Assembly: GCA_021414085.1 (NCBI GenBank)
Contig: JAIOPC010000014.1
Location: 620,001-684,000, forward strand
Source of the DNA: Actinomycetes bacterium
GTDB taxonomy: Bacteria; Actinomycetota; Acidimicrobiia; Acidimicrobiales; Ilumatobacteraceae
Length of the DNA: 64,000 bases
Reading direction: 5' to 3'
This document shows positions 18,190 through 27,039 of the stretch, in pieces. Numbering within the stretch: the stretch's first letter is position 1; every line of letters begins with the position of its first letter. A program made the position numbers and the translations under genes. Under the pieces are notes generated by a model. The model was not told where the DNA came from and searched no databases. It saw only the letters and a list, made by a program, of their open reading frames with translations.

Positions 18190-20175
18190 ATGACAACCGC
18201 GTCCACGGCCGCGCTGGTGCAGGCCGATCAGGCTCACCGCCTTCCTTATCTTCCCGCGCTCGACGGGTTGCGTGGTGTTGCTGTTGCCGTTGTTGTTGCG
18301 TTCCACGCACATTGGCTGACCGGCGGCTACCTCGGTGTCGATCTGTTCTTTGTCCTATCGGGGTTCTTGATCACGCGGCTGTTGTTGAATGAGTACGCCG
18401 ATTCGGCGCGGATCGATCTCGCCAAGTTCTGGAAGAGGCGTGCTCGTCGGCTGCTGCCAGCACTGATCCTTGTCACATTGTTCGCGGCGGTCGTCGAGCG
18501 TGCGCGCGGCACGCTGGATGGTCCGACCGGCGGCCGTCGTGACGTGATCGGCGCCTTGACCTACTCGTCCAACTGGCTGCGCATGAGTGCGGAAGCCGGA
18601 TATTGGAGGCAATTCGCGCGTCCAGCCCTGCTCGATCACATCTGGAGTCTTGCGATCGAGGAGCAGTTCTATGTGGTGTGGCCGCTCCTCGTGTTCGGCC
18701 TCTTGCGGTTTGTGCGCTCAGATCTCGGACGAGTGCTCATACTCGGAATCGCGTCGTGCGGCCTTGGGCTGTGGGCGTTACGGGTTTTCAGCGTGACCTC
18801 CGATGCGAACCGGATCTACATGGGCACCGACACCCGGGCCGTTGCATTGCTGCTCGGAGCCACCGTTGCGGCCATCGCTCATCGACGGTCTGTCATCTCT
18901 CACGGCTCGGTTCCGTCGAACAGCGCCGTACTGCGGGTCGCCGCCGTGCCTGCACTGCTGGTGCTCGCACTCATGATCGTTCGCATGCGCGGTGACGCCT
19001 TGATCACCTACGAAGGCGGCCTGCTGCTGTGTTCACTCGCCGGGGCCATCGTGGTCGCCGCTGGCGCGCTCGAGCGACCACCTGCAGTCTTTCGGATCTT
19101 CACCGCGGCTCCGCTGCGCTGGTTGGGCCTACGCAGTTACGGCATCTACCTGTGGCACTGGCCGATCATGGTCGGCCTACGCGTCGCCAGCCGGCCGACT
19201 AGTGCCTCGTGGAGGCGACTCGCCGCTGTTGTCATCACCTTGGTGGTCGCGGAGATCTCCTACCGATTCATTGAGCAGCCGATCCGACGAAAGGGTCTGC
19301 TCGCACTGCGCCGTCCTGCTCGCACTGTCGCACTTGGCTTAGGAATTGCATCACTGTCGCTCGCGGTCGTGTTCATCCCCACCAAGGCCGTTTCGATGGT
19401 TACTGCTGTCCCGCTACCGACATCGGGTCCGGCACCCGCCGCGCCGTCGTTCCCGGTGCGCGCATTGCCCGATGAGGGGTTGCCGAAGGTCATGTTTGTC
19501 GGAGACTCGGTCGGCTTCTATCTGGGGCGGCAGGCAAACGCCGAACGGGAACGGTTGGGCATCAAGGTCGTCAACGAAGCCCACAACGGGTGTCCACTGT
19601 CGGATACGCCGCTACGTCGTCGAGGCGCGAAGTCGTCGGTGCCATTGGTGTTCGCGCCCGAGTGTCAGGAGGCTGTGCGCGCCTACGGCGACACCGTGGC
19701 AGACGCGCAACCTGATGTTGTGATTATGGTGTTTGGAGCCTCGTTCCTGGACGAGAACGAAATTTCGCCAGGGGAGTGGCACGCCCCGTGCACGGCCGAG
19801 TTCGACGGCTGGTTCCAGGATCAGATCACTCGGAGTGTCGAAGCGTTGTCATCGACAGGTGCGACCGTGTACTGGGCGACAACGCCGTACTACCGCGGCG
19901 AGGTCGACGATAAAACTCCGACGTTTGATGATCAGGTCGATTGCGAGAACGAAGTCGCGCGAACGGTCGCCGCGCAGAGCAACGGGGTACTGGGTGTACT
20001 TGAACTCGGTCAGTGGACCTGCCCCACCCGTGACTGCCTTACTGAACGCGATGGCTACGAGCTTCGGTTCGACGGCTTCCACTACATCGATGAGGGCGCT
20101 GCGCTTGCGAACATCTGGATGCTGCAGCAGATCTTCGACCCTCTGCCGTGGATGCGCGCCGTCGCGAGCTCTTAG
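18190..20175 (+). CDS. OafA/YrhL-type acyltransferase with C-terminal SGNH domain
   Basis: YLPALDGLRGVAVAVVVAFHAHW; DLFFVLSGFLITRLLL; C-terminal VMFVGDSVGFYLG and GFHYIDEGAALA. Confidence 0.9.
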   Translation: MTTASTAALVQADQAHRLPYLPALDGLRGVAVAVVVAFHAHWLTGGYLGVDLFFVLSGFLITRLLLNEYADSARIDLAKFWKRRARRLLPALILVTLFAAVVERARGTLDGPTGGRRDVIGALTYSSNWLRMSAEAGYWRQFARPALLDHIWSLAIEEQFYVVWPLLVFGLLRFVRSDLGRVLILGIASCGLGLWALRVFSVTSDANRIYMGTDTRAVALLLGATVAAIAHRRSVISHGSVPSNSAVLRVAAVPALLVLALMIVRMRGDALITYEGGLLLCSLAGAIVVAAGALERPPAVFRIFTAAPLRWLGLRSYGIYLWHWPIMVGLRVASRPTSASWRRLAAVVITLVVAEISYRFIEQPIRRKGLLALRRPARTVALGLGIASLSLAVVFIPTKAVSMVTAVPLPTSGPAPAAPSFPVRALPDEGLPKVMFVGDSVGFYLGRQANAERERLGIKVVNEAHNGCPLSDTPLRRRGAKSSVPLVFAPECQEAVRAYGDTVADAQPDVVIMVFGASFLDENEISPGEWHAPCTAEFDGWFQDQITRSVEALSSTGATVYWATTPYYRGEVDDKTPTFDDQVDCENEVARTVAAQSNGVLGVLELGQWTCPTRDCLTERDGYELRFDGFHYIDEGAALANIWMLQQIFDPLPWMRAVASS

Positions 20176-21065
20176 CGCGCCAGCACCGCGCGCAATGCGA
20201 CCTCGAGCGTTTCGTGCTGAAACTGGAAGCCGCTGGCCTGCAGCGCGCGGGGCAACGCACGCTGACCGCTGAGTAGCAAACCGTCGACCAGCTCGCTGCC
20301 CAGCAACAGCTTCGGCCCAAACGACGGAACGGGTATGAGCGAGGGTCGGTGCAAGACCTTGCCGAGTGTCTTGGCGAACTCGCTGCCGGTGACGGGCGTC
20401 GGCCCGGTCAGGTTGACGGCGCCGCGTACGTCGCCGGTCAACAGATGACGGATGGCGGCGACCTCGTCGGGTAGCGAGATCCAGCTCTGCCACTGGCGAC
20501 CATTGCCGAACCTGCCGCCGACACCCAGTTTGAACAGCGGCAGCATCTTGCCCAGCGCGCCGCCCTTGCCTGCGAGCACGATGCCCGTGCGCAGATGGAC
20601 AACACGAACCCCACCCGCCTCCGCTGCGCTGGTCGCTGCTTCCCACTGGCGACAAACGTCGGCGAGGAAGTCGCTGCCTGCCGGTGAGGTTTCGTCGAGT
20701 TCGCGTTCGCCGCTGTCGCCGTAGTAGCCCACGGCCGATCCGCTGAGCATCACCTTCGGGCCGTTAGCGCAGCCCACGATCGCCGACGCAAGTAGCTCCG
20801 TCGAACGGACTCGGCTGTCAAGAATCTCAGCCTTGTAGGAATCGGTCCAGCGATGATCGCCGATGCCGGCGCCCGCGAGATGAACGACGGCGTCGGCACC
20901 TTCCAACGCGCCAGCCGAAAGGCTGTCAGCCTTCGGGTCCCACTGGATCTCTCCTTGGCCTGCAGAACGGCGAACGAGCTTGACGACTTCGTGGCCATCG
21001 GCGGTGAGTGACGTGCATAGGGCTGAGCCGATCAGTCCGCTGGACCCTGAGACAACGACGCGCAT
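20172..21065 (-). CDS. TIGR01777 family (YfcH-like) epimerase/SDR protein
   Basis: MRVVVSGSSGLIGSALCTSL; DAVVHLAGAGIGDHRWTDSYKAEILDSRVRST; SGSAVGYYGDSGERELDE. Confidence 0.92.
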   Translation of the reverse strand: MRVVVSGSSGLIGSALCTSLTADGHEVVKLVRRSAGQGEIQWDPKADSLSAGALEGADAVVHLAGAGIGDHRWTDSYKAEILDSRVRSTELLASAIVGCANGPKVMLSGSAVGYYGDSGERELDETSPAGSDFLADVCRQWEAATSAAEAGGVRVVHLRTGIVLAGKGGALGKMLPLFKLGVGGRFGNGRQWQSWISLPDEVAAIRHLLTGDVRGAVNLTGPTPVTGSEFAKTLGKVLHRPSLIPVPSFGPKLLLGSELVDGLLLSGQRALPRALQASGFQFQHETLEVALRAVLAR

Positions 21066-21088
21066 GCGTTGAGCGTACGCTTGCAATC

Positions 21089-21364
21089 ATGTGTCGCAAC
21101 ATCACAACACTCCGTGGCCTACAGCCGGTTGCCACCACCGAAGAGATCGAAGCTGCCGCGCGTCAATACGTGCGCAAGATCAGTGGCGTGCAGAAGACAT
21201 CCGAGGCGACGGAAAAGGCCTTCGAGGCCGCGGTGCACGAGATCGCGCACATCACCGCCCATCTGTTGCAAGATCTTCCGCCGCGCAAGCAACCACCGCC
21301 GACGCTGCCGCCATTGCGGCGTATCAAGGTCGCGCGCCCGCCAGCTGTTGTCGCTGCTCGCTAA
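21089..21364 (+). CDS. DUF2277 family protein
   Basis: MCRNITTLRGLQPVATTEEIEAAARQYVRKISG, small conserved protein. Confidence 0.75.
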   Translation: MCRNITTLRGLQPVATTEEIEAAARQYVRKISGVQKTSEATEKAFEAAVHEIAHITAHLLQDLPPRKQPPPTLPPLRRIKVARPPAVVAAR

Positions 21365-21927
21365 CGCAATACGTCGCTGATCAGACCGTCGAGCACGTCG
21401 CTTTCGACGGCACCGAACAGTTGTTGCTCGGTGCCGTTCGCATCGATGATGACTAACGCAGGTTGAGCGGGAATCTCGAAACGGTCGTAAATGTCGCCAG
21501 CGTCGTCGCTGACTTGCGGGAAGGTCAGCCCGTGCTTATCGATGAAGCCTTGGAACGCATCGTCGCTGCCGTACCAAGCAACGCCGACGAACTGCACTTG
21601 TCCGGCCCACCGTGCGCTTGCCGCCTCGACCGAGGGGGCTTCGTGGTTACAAGTGCTTCAAGTCGGCGCCCAGAACCAGAGGACGACCGGTTTGCCAGCG
21701 AACTGGGTGAAGTCGATGGCACCGCCGCCCACTGCTGGAGCGGAGAACTGCAATGCGGCTGGAGCCGAAGCGTTGCCGGCGTCGGAAGTTGCCAGGGGAG
21801 CGGGTGCCGTCGCCGGAGCGGGCGTCGCCGCTGGAGCGGTTGCCGTCGTGGAACCACCCTCGCTGCCGCACGCGGCTAGCGGCCAGGCAAGTGCCAGAGC
21901 GGCGAGAGTGATTCGTGACTTGCTCAT
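21361..21927 (-). CDS. Candidate selenoprotein: TlpA/thioredoxin-like lipoprotein with UxxC motif, one in-frame TGA (21658-21660) read as Sec
   Basis: ORFs 21658..22071 and 21361..21597 share a minus-strand frame. Reading through TGA gives MSKSRITLAALALAWPLAACGSE...GKPVVLWFWAPT-U-STCNHEAPSVEAASARWAGQVQFVGVAWYGSDDAFQGFIDKHGLTFPQVSDDAGDIYDRFEIPAQPALVIIDANG...; TGA sits at the first position of the Trx CxxC; lipobox LAAC. Confidence 0.82.
21620..21639 (-). promoter_or_regulatory. Candidate bacterial SECIS stem-loop downstream of the TGA
   Basis: mRNA GCC-C-CCUC-[GGUC]-GAGG-C-GGC: 4 bp + 1x1 mismatch + 3 bp, apical loop starting with GG, loop starting 27 nt after the UGA. Confidence 0.65.
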
Positions 21928-21962
21928 CGAGTGAGACCGTATCGCCTTAGCCTGGCTGGCGC

Positions 21963-22406
21963 ATGAAAACCCGGACGTTGTTGATCCTTGCTGTGACGTG
22001 CGGCCTTGCCATTCTGCTCGCCGGCGGCCTGCAGCTGTTGCGCCTCGCCAACCAGGACGAGCCCACCCCACCGCTTTCGATCGGCGACTCGGCGCAACTC
22101 GGCGATGCGGTCGTGACGGTGGACCACTACGCAGTCACCAACGACGCGATCCTCGTCACGGTGACGCTGTCGGGCGTTGATGATCCCGACGGCGTGAACG
22201 GGTTCACGCTGATTGCGCCGGGCGAGGCCATCTCGGCCGACCCTCCCTCGGCGGCGACGGAATCAGCCGAGGTACCGCTGTGCACAGGCTTCACCATCGC
22301 GCCCCAGACCTGCGCGCTGCAGTTCCCCGCGACCGCCCTGCAGGGCAGCGATCGGTTGCTGTTCTTCCAGCGCGCGGCCGAGCAAGCGCGCTGGAGGCTG
22401 GCGTGA
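21963..22406 (+). CDS. Hypothetical membrane-anchored protein
   Basis: N-terminal TM helix TLLILAVTCGLAILLAGGLQLL followed by beta-rich extracellular region. Confidence 0.6.
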   Translation: MKTRTLLILAVTCGLAILLAGGLQLLRLANQDEPTPPLSIGDSAQLGDAVVTVDHYAVTNDAILVTVTLSGVDDPDGVNGFTLIAPGEAISADPPSAATESAEVPLCTGFTIAPQTCALQFPATALQGSDRLLFFQRAAEQARWRLA

Positions 22407-22468
22407 TTTGCTGCGGTACCGTGAAGGTTTAGCAATCAGCCGCAACGAGTGAATTGGAGCCGGAATCG

Positions 22469-23905
22469 ATGGAGCAGCACTTCGACCTCGTCGTCATCGG
22501 CGGTGGGCCAGGGGGCTACGGCGCCGCGCTGTATGCCACTTCCGCCGGGCTGAACGTCGCTCTCGTCGAGAAGGATGTGCTGGGCGGCACCTGCCTCAAT
22601 CGCGGCTGCATTCCCGCCAAGGCATTTCTCGAGACTGCTGCCACGCAGCGCCACGTCAACCACGCGGCCGACTTTGGTATTGAGTCAAACACTCCGGGTG
22701 CCACCTTCTCTGTCAACTTCGCGGCTGCGCAAGCGCGTAAGCAAAAGGTCGTCGACGGCATCGTCAAGAGCCTGACGGGCCTCATCAAATCGAAGAAGAT
22801 CACCGTGCTCGACGGCGTCGGCAAACTCGGCGCGAACCGCACGGTCACCGTCACGCATCCCGACGGCACGTCCAGCACGATCACCGGCGGCAACGTTGTG
22901 TTGGCCACAGGCAGCGTGCCGCGCACGATTCCTGGCTTCGAGCCAGCCGGCCCGGTGATGACGAGCGACGAAGTGCTGATGCTCGACCACTTGCCGGGGC
23001 GTGTTGCCGTCATCGGTGGCGGCGCCATCGGGTGCGAGTTCGCCAGCACGTTTGCCGACCTCGGCTCGACGGTCACGATTCTGGAAGGCATGCCGAAGGT
23101 GCTGCCGGGGCTGGATTCCGATGTCGCCAACGTGGTCGTGCGCAGCTTCAAGAAACGTGCCATCGACATCAAAACCGACATCAAGATTCTCGGACACACA
23201 CCGTTCACCGACGGCACCGGGACGACGGTGCATTATTCGGCCGACGACGGCAAAGGCGCGTACGCGCAGAACCTGGAAGTCGATGCAGTCGTCGTCAGCA
23301 TCGGGCGTCGCCCGTACGCCGATCAGCTTGGTCTTGAAGGCACAGCGGTGAAGTTGACCGAGCGCGGCTTCGTGCAGGTCGACGAGTTCTGCTTCACCGG
23401 CGAGCCTGGCGTGTACGCCATCGGCGACCTGATCGACACCCCGGCGCTCGCACACGTTGGCTACGCCGAAGCGATCCTCGTTACCAAGCACATTCGCGGC
23501 GAGAACCCAACACCGATTGCTTACGACCGTGTGCCCTGGGCCATCTACTGCCACCCCGAAGTGGCGTTCGTTGGCCCCAGCGAAGAAGCCGCCACCGCCG
23601 CCGGTCACAGTGTCGTTGTCGCCAAGCATCAGTTCCGAGCCAACAGTCGGGCGCAGATCCTCGGCGAGCTCGATGGCTTGGTGAAGGTGATCGCGAAGAA
23701 GAACGACGATGGCACCGCCGGGCAAGTGCTGGGCGTGCACATGGTTGGGCCGTGGGTGACCGAGCAGCTGAGCGGCGGTTACCTCGCGGTCAACTGGGAA
23801 GCGACGGTTGCCGAAGTAGCCGAATACATCCAACCGCACCCAAGCCTGACCGAACTCTTCGGTGAGACGATGCTGTCGCTCACCGGTCGCAGTCTGAATT
23901 CATAA
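22469..23905 (+). CDS. lpdA: Dihydrolipoyl dehydrogenase (E3)
   Basis: DLVVIGGGPGGYGAAL; GGTCLNRGCIPAKAFLE redox disulfide motif; HPSLTELFGE C-terminus. Confidence 0.95.
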   Translation: MEQHFDLVVIGGGPGGYGAALYATSAGLNVALVEKDVLGGTCLNRGCIPAKAFLETAATQRHVNHAADFGIESNTPGATFSVNFAAAQARKQKVVDGIVKSLTGLIKSKKITVLDGVGKLGANRTVTVTHPDGTSSTITGGNVVLATGSVPRTIPGFEPAGPVMTSDEVLMLDHLPGRVAVIGGGAIGCEFASTFADLGSTVTILEGMPKVLPGLDSDVANVVVRSFKKRAIDIKTDIKILGHTPFTDGTGTTVHYSADDGKGAYAQNLEVDAVVVSIGRRPYADQLGLEGTAVKLTERGFVQVDEFCFTGEPGVYAIGDLIDTPALAHVGYAEAILVTKHIRGENPTPIAYDRVPWAIYCHPEVAFVGPSEEAATAAGHSVVVAKHQFRANSRAQILGELDGLVKVIAKKNDDGTAGQVLGVHMVGPWVTEQLSGGYLAVNWEATVAEVAEYIQPHPSLTELFGETMLSLTGRSLNS

Positions 23906-23917
23906 GGAGAAACGCAA

Positions 23918-25351
23918 ATGGCCGACGTCATCCTGCCGCAACTGGGCGAGACAGTCACCGAAGGAACAATCACGCGCTGGTTCAAGAAGGTGGGCGACAC
24001 CATCGCCGCCGACGAGCCGTTGTTCGAGATCAGCACCGACAAGGTCGACACGGAAGTGCCGTCGCCGGTTTCGGGCACAGTGACGGAACTGCGCGTCGCT
24101 GAGGGCGACACGGTTCCGGTTGGTGCCGTCATTGCTGTTGTGCAGGTTGGAGCCTCAGCGCCCGCGCCGGCCGCGCCTACTCCTCCAGCACCGGTCGTTG
24201 AAGCGCCTGTTGTTGAGGCACCGGTTGCGGCCGCGCCAGCGCCGGTCGTTGAAGTGCCGGTCGTTGAAGCGCCGGTTGCTCCGGCCCCCGCGCCCGCTGC
24301 ACCGGTGTTGCCTCCGCTCGAAGTTGCCGTTGCAGCTTCACCCGCGGTCGAGGCCGCGCCACCGACGTCGAGCGGGGAACATCGACTGCTGTCGCCCGTT
24401 GTGCGGCGCCTCGTCTCCGAGCACGCGATCAATCCCGACGACATCACGGGCACAGGCCCCGGTGGCCGCATCACGCGCGACGACGTACTGGACTTCATTG
24501 ATCGCAAGCAGTTGAGTGCTGGCGCCCCGGCGCCGGCGCCAGCGGCGCCCGCGCCTGCCGCTGCCGCCCCTGCCGCTGCCGCACCGGCACCCGCCGCGTC
24601 CGCGCCGGCTGCACCGGTGCCTGTCGTGCGCACCGGCGAACGCGACACCACTGTTGCGCTGAGCAAGATCCGCAAGCTCACAGGCAGTCACATGGTCATG
24701 AGCAAGGGAGTCAGCCCGCACGCGTTCAGTGTTGTCGAGGTCGACTTCGCCAACGTCGATGTCACGCGCGGCAGCGTCAAGAGCGAGTGGAAGGCGGCCG
24801 AGGGTTTCGGCCTTACCTATCTGCCGTTCATCACCCGTGCTGTGGTCGATGCACTTGTGGAGTTCCCGCACCTCAACGCCAGCGTCGCCGACACCGACCT
24901 GATTGTGCACAACTTCATCGATATTGGCATCGCCGTCGACCTCGACTACGAGGGTCTGTTGGTGCCGGTTGTGCGTTCGGCGGAAGGTAAGCGGCTGCGT
25001 GCGATCGCTCGCGAGATCAACGATCTTGCGGCCCGCACCCGCACCCGCAAACTGAGCCCCGACGAAATCATTGGCGGCACGTTCACGATTAGCAACAACG
25101 GCTCGGCCGGCAGCGTTTTGACGATGCCGATCATCAATCAGCCGCAGGTCGCGATCCTCTCCACGGACGCAATCGTGCGCAAGCCGGTGGTCGCTCGCTT
25201 GGCCGATGGTGGCGAAGCCATCGTTATCCATCCCGTTGGCAACCTGGCGATGAGCTGGGATCATCGCGCGTTCGATGGCGCCTACGCCGCCGGCTTCCTG
25301 GTGCGGGTGAAGGAACTACTCGAGACCCGCGACTGGTCACAGGAACTCTGA
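23918..25351 (+). CDS. 2-oxoacid dehydrogenase E2 (dihydrolipoamide succinyl/acyltransferase)
   Basis: Lipoyl domain EISTDKVDTEVPSPVSG; Ala/Pro linkers; E3-binding domain LSPVVRRLVSEHAINPDDITGTGPGGRITRDDVL; catalytic MSWDHRAFDGAYAAGFL. Confidence 0.93.
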   Translation: MADVILPQLGETVTEGTITRWFKKVGDTIAADEPLFEISTDKVDTEVPSPVSGTVTELRVAEGDTVPVGAVIAVVQVGASAPAPAAPTPPAPVVEAPVVEAPVAAAPAPVVEVPVVEAPVAPAPAPAAPVLPPLEVAVAASPAVEAAPPTSSGEHRLLSPVVRRLVSEHAINPDDITGTGPGGRITRDDVLDFIDRKQLSAGAPAPAPAAPAPAAAAPAAAAPAPAASAPAAPVPVVRTGERDTTVALSKIRKLTGSHMVMSKGVSPHAFSVVEVDFANVDVTRGSVKSEWKAAEGFGLTYLPFITRAVVDALVEFPHLNASVADTDLIVHNFIDIGIAVDLDYEGLLVPVVRSAEGKRLRAIAREINDLAARTRTRKLSPDEIIGGTFTISNNGSAGSVLTMPIINQPQVAILSTDAIVRKPVVARLADGGEAIVIHPVGNLAMSWDHRAFDGAYAAGFLVRVKELLETRDWSQEL

Positions 25352-25357
25352 ATCGGC

Positions 25358-27034
25358 GTGTCCTTTGATGGACGGCTCGACATGACGCTGCACGTTCGTT
25401 GGCTTGGCCGCGTGCCATACCGCGAGGCGTTGGCAGTGCAGCATGCGATGTTCGGCAATGGCCGCAACGATCACCTGCTGTTGCTTGAGCACCCGCACGT
25501 GTTCACGCACGGCCCGCGGGCCGATCTTGCCGCCAATGTGCGCGTCGAACCCGCGTCGGTGAACGCAGAGTTGGTGTCGGTGAAGCGCGGTGGCGACGTG
25601 ACGTATCACGGCCCTGGCCAACTCGTGGGGTATCCGATCGTCAATGTGCCCAACGCTCTTGGCGCCGCCGATCATGTGTGCACCATCCAACGTGTGCTGG
25701 TTGCGACGCTGCAGGAACTAGGCCTCGATGATGTCGGTTGCTTGTCCGACTACCCGGGCGTGTGGGTCGGTGTCAGTGGCGCCAACCCGCGCAAGATCGC
25801 AGCGATCGGTGTCCGGTTGGCGAATGGTCGGACCATGCACGGCTTCGCGCTCAATGTGTGCCCGGACATGCGTTACATGCGCGACTACATCGTGCCGTGT
25901 GGCATCGGCGACAAGCCGGTCACGTCGCTCGCCGAAGAAGGCATCAGCGTCGACATGCATCGCGTTGTCGAAGTTGTTGCGCGTCATGCTGGCGAAGCGT
26001 GGGGCGAGGGAATCGTTGAACGGCAGGAGGTCGCGTGGAAGCACCGACCGGAAGACCTGGCACCGTTCTCCCGTGGAGAAACAACTCCTGCGAGCAGAGC
26101 GACTGCTCGGTTGCAGCAAGCGGGCGTCCCTGACGGTCTTGCCATCGCAAGCCGCAAACCCGAGTGGCTGCGCCCAAAGGTGAAGCTCGGCAGCGGGGTC
26201 TTGCAGCTGAAGCAGACGGTGAGGGAGCACGGCCTTGTCACCGTGTGTGAAGAGGCAGGTTGTCCGAATCTCAGCGACTGTTGGGCCGACGGCACGGCCA
26301 CGTTCATGGTGCTCGGCGATCGGTGCACACGCGCATGTGGTTTTTGCTTGGTCGATACCAGCAAACCGCTTGCGCCGGCCTCTGACGAACCGGCCCGGGT
26401 GGCGGCGGCGATCTGCGAGATGGCGCTAGATCACGCCGTGCTCACGATGGTCGCGCGCGACGACCTAGCCGACGGAGGGTTCGCCCATGTCGCCGCGTGC
26501 GTGCGCGCAATCCGCGCGGTCAGCCCGCGAACCGCTATCGAAACATTGGTCAGCGACGCCAAGGGCGACGACGCCGCGCTGCACTTGCTGTTCGACGACC
26601 CGGCAAGTCGACCCGACGTGTTCAACCACAACATCGAAACTGTTGCAAGGCTGCAGCGAGCGGTGCGGCCAAGCGCTGGCTACGCCCGCAGCCTCTCGGT
26701 TCTCGCCCGGGCGAAGGCCGCAGGCTTGGTCGTCAAGACCGGCTTCATGCTCGGCCTCGGTGAGACCGACGACGAGATCGCCGGCCTGCTGGTCGACCTC
26801 GCCGCCATCGGCGTCGACATCGTGACGATTGGTCAGTACCTACGTCCCACCGATGGTCATTTGCCCGTTGCCCGGTGGGCGGAACCGAGCGAATTCGAGC
26901 GTTGGAAGGCGGCAGGTGAGTCCTTGGGGGTCGGCCACGTCGAGGCCAGTCCGCTGACCCGCAGCAGTTACCACGCGAAGCAAGCCGCAAACCTGGTGAC
27001 GACGGGAACCTCCGCCGCCGTTTCGTTCGTCTAA
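25358..27034 (+). CDS. LipB-LipA fusion: octanoyltransferase plus lipoyl synthase in one ORF
   Basis: LipB: RGGDVTYHGPGQLVGYPI, CGIGDKPVTSL. LipA: CEEAGCPNLSDCW, GDRCTRACGFCLVDT, RSSYHAKQ. One 558-aa frame without stop; GTG 25358 or ATG 25382. Confidence 0.93.
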   Translation: MSFDGRLDMTLHVRWLGRVPYREALAVQHAMFGNGRNDHLLLLEHPHVFTHGPRADLAANVRVEPASVNAELVSVKRGGDVTYHGPGQLVGYPIVNVPNALGAADHVCTIQRVLVATLQELGLDDVGCLSDYPGVWVGVSGANPRKIAAIGVRLANGRTMHGFALNVCPDMRYMRDYIVPCGIGDKPVTSLAEEGISVDMHRVVEVVARHAGEAWGEGIVERQEVAWKHRPEDLAPFSRGETTPASRATARLQQAGVPDGLAIASRKPEWLRPKVKLGSGVLQLKQTVREHGLVTVCEEAGCPNLSDCWADGTATFMVLGDRCTRACGFCLVDTSKPLAPASDEPARVAAAICEMALDHAVLTMVARDDLADGGFAHVAACVRAIRAVSPRTAIETLVSDAKGDDAALHLLFDDPASRPDVFNHNIETVARLQRAVRPSAGYARSLSVLARAKAAGLVVKTGFMLGLGETDDEIAGLLVDLAAIGVDIVTIGQYLRPTDGHLPVARWAEPSEFERWKAAGESLGVGHVEASPLTRSSYHAKQAANLVTTGTSAAVSFV

Positions 27035-27039
27035 GCGCC

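Noticed and set aside
21658-22071. Treating the two redoxin pieces as separate genes or taking the upstream ATG at 22071
   Set aside because: The signal-peptide start MSKSRITLAALALAW at 21927 is far better. The 3' ORF (21361..21597) lacks the redox motif and its GTG start is internal to the read-through protein
23999-24660. Repetitive DNA in the E2 gene as a mobile or CRISPR-like repeat
   Set aside because: It is the in-frame Ala/Pro-rich interdomain linker of an E2 acyltransferase
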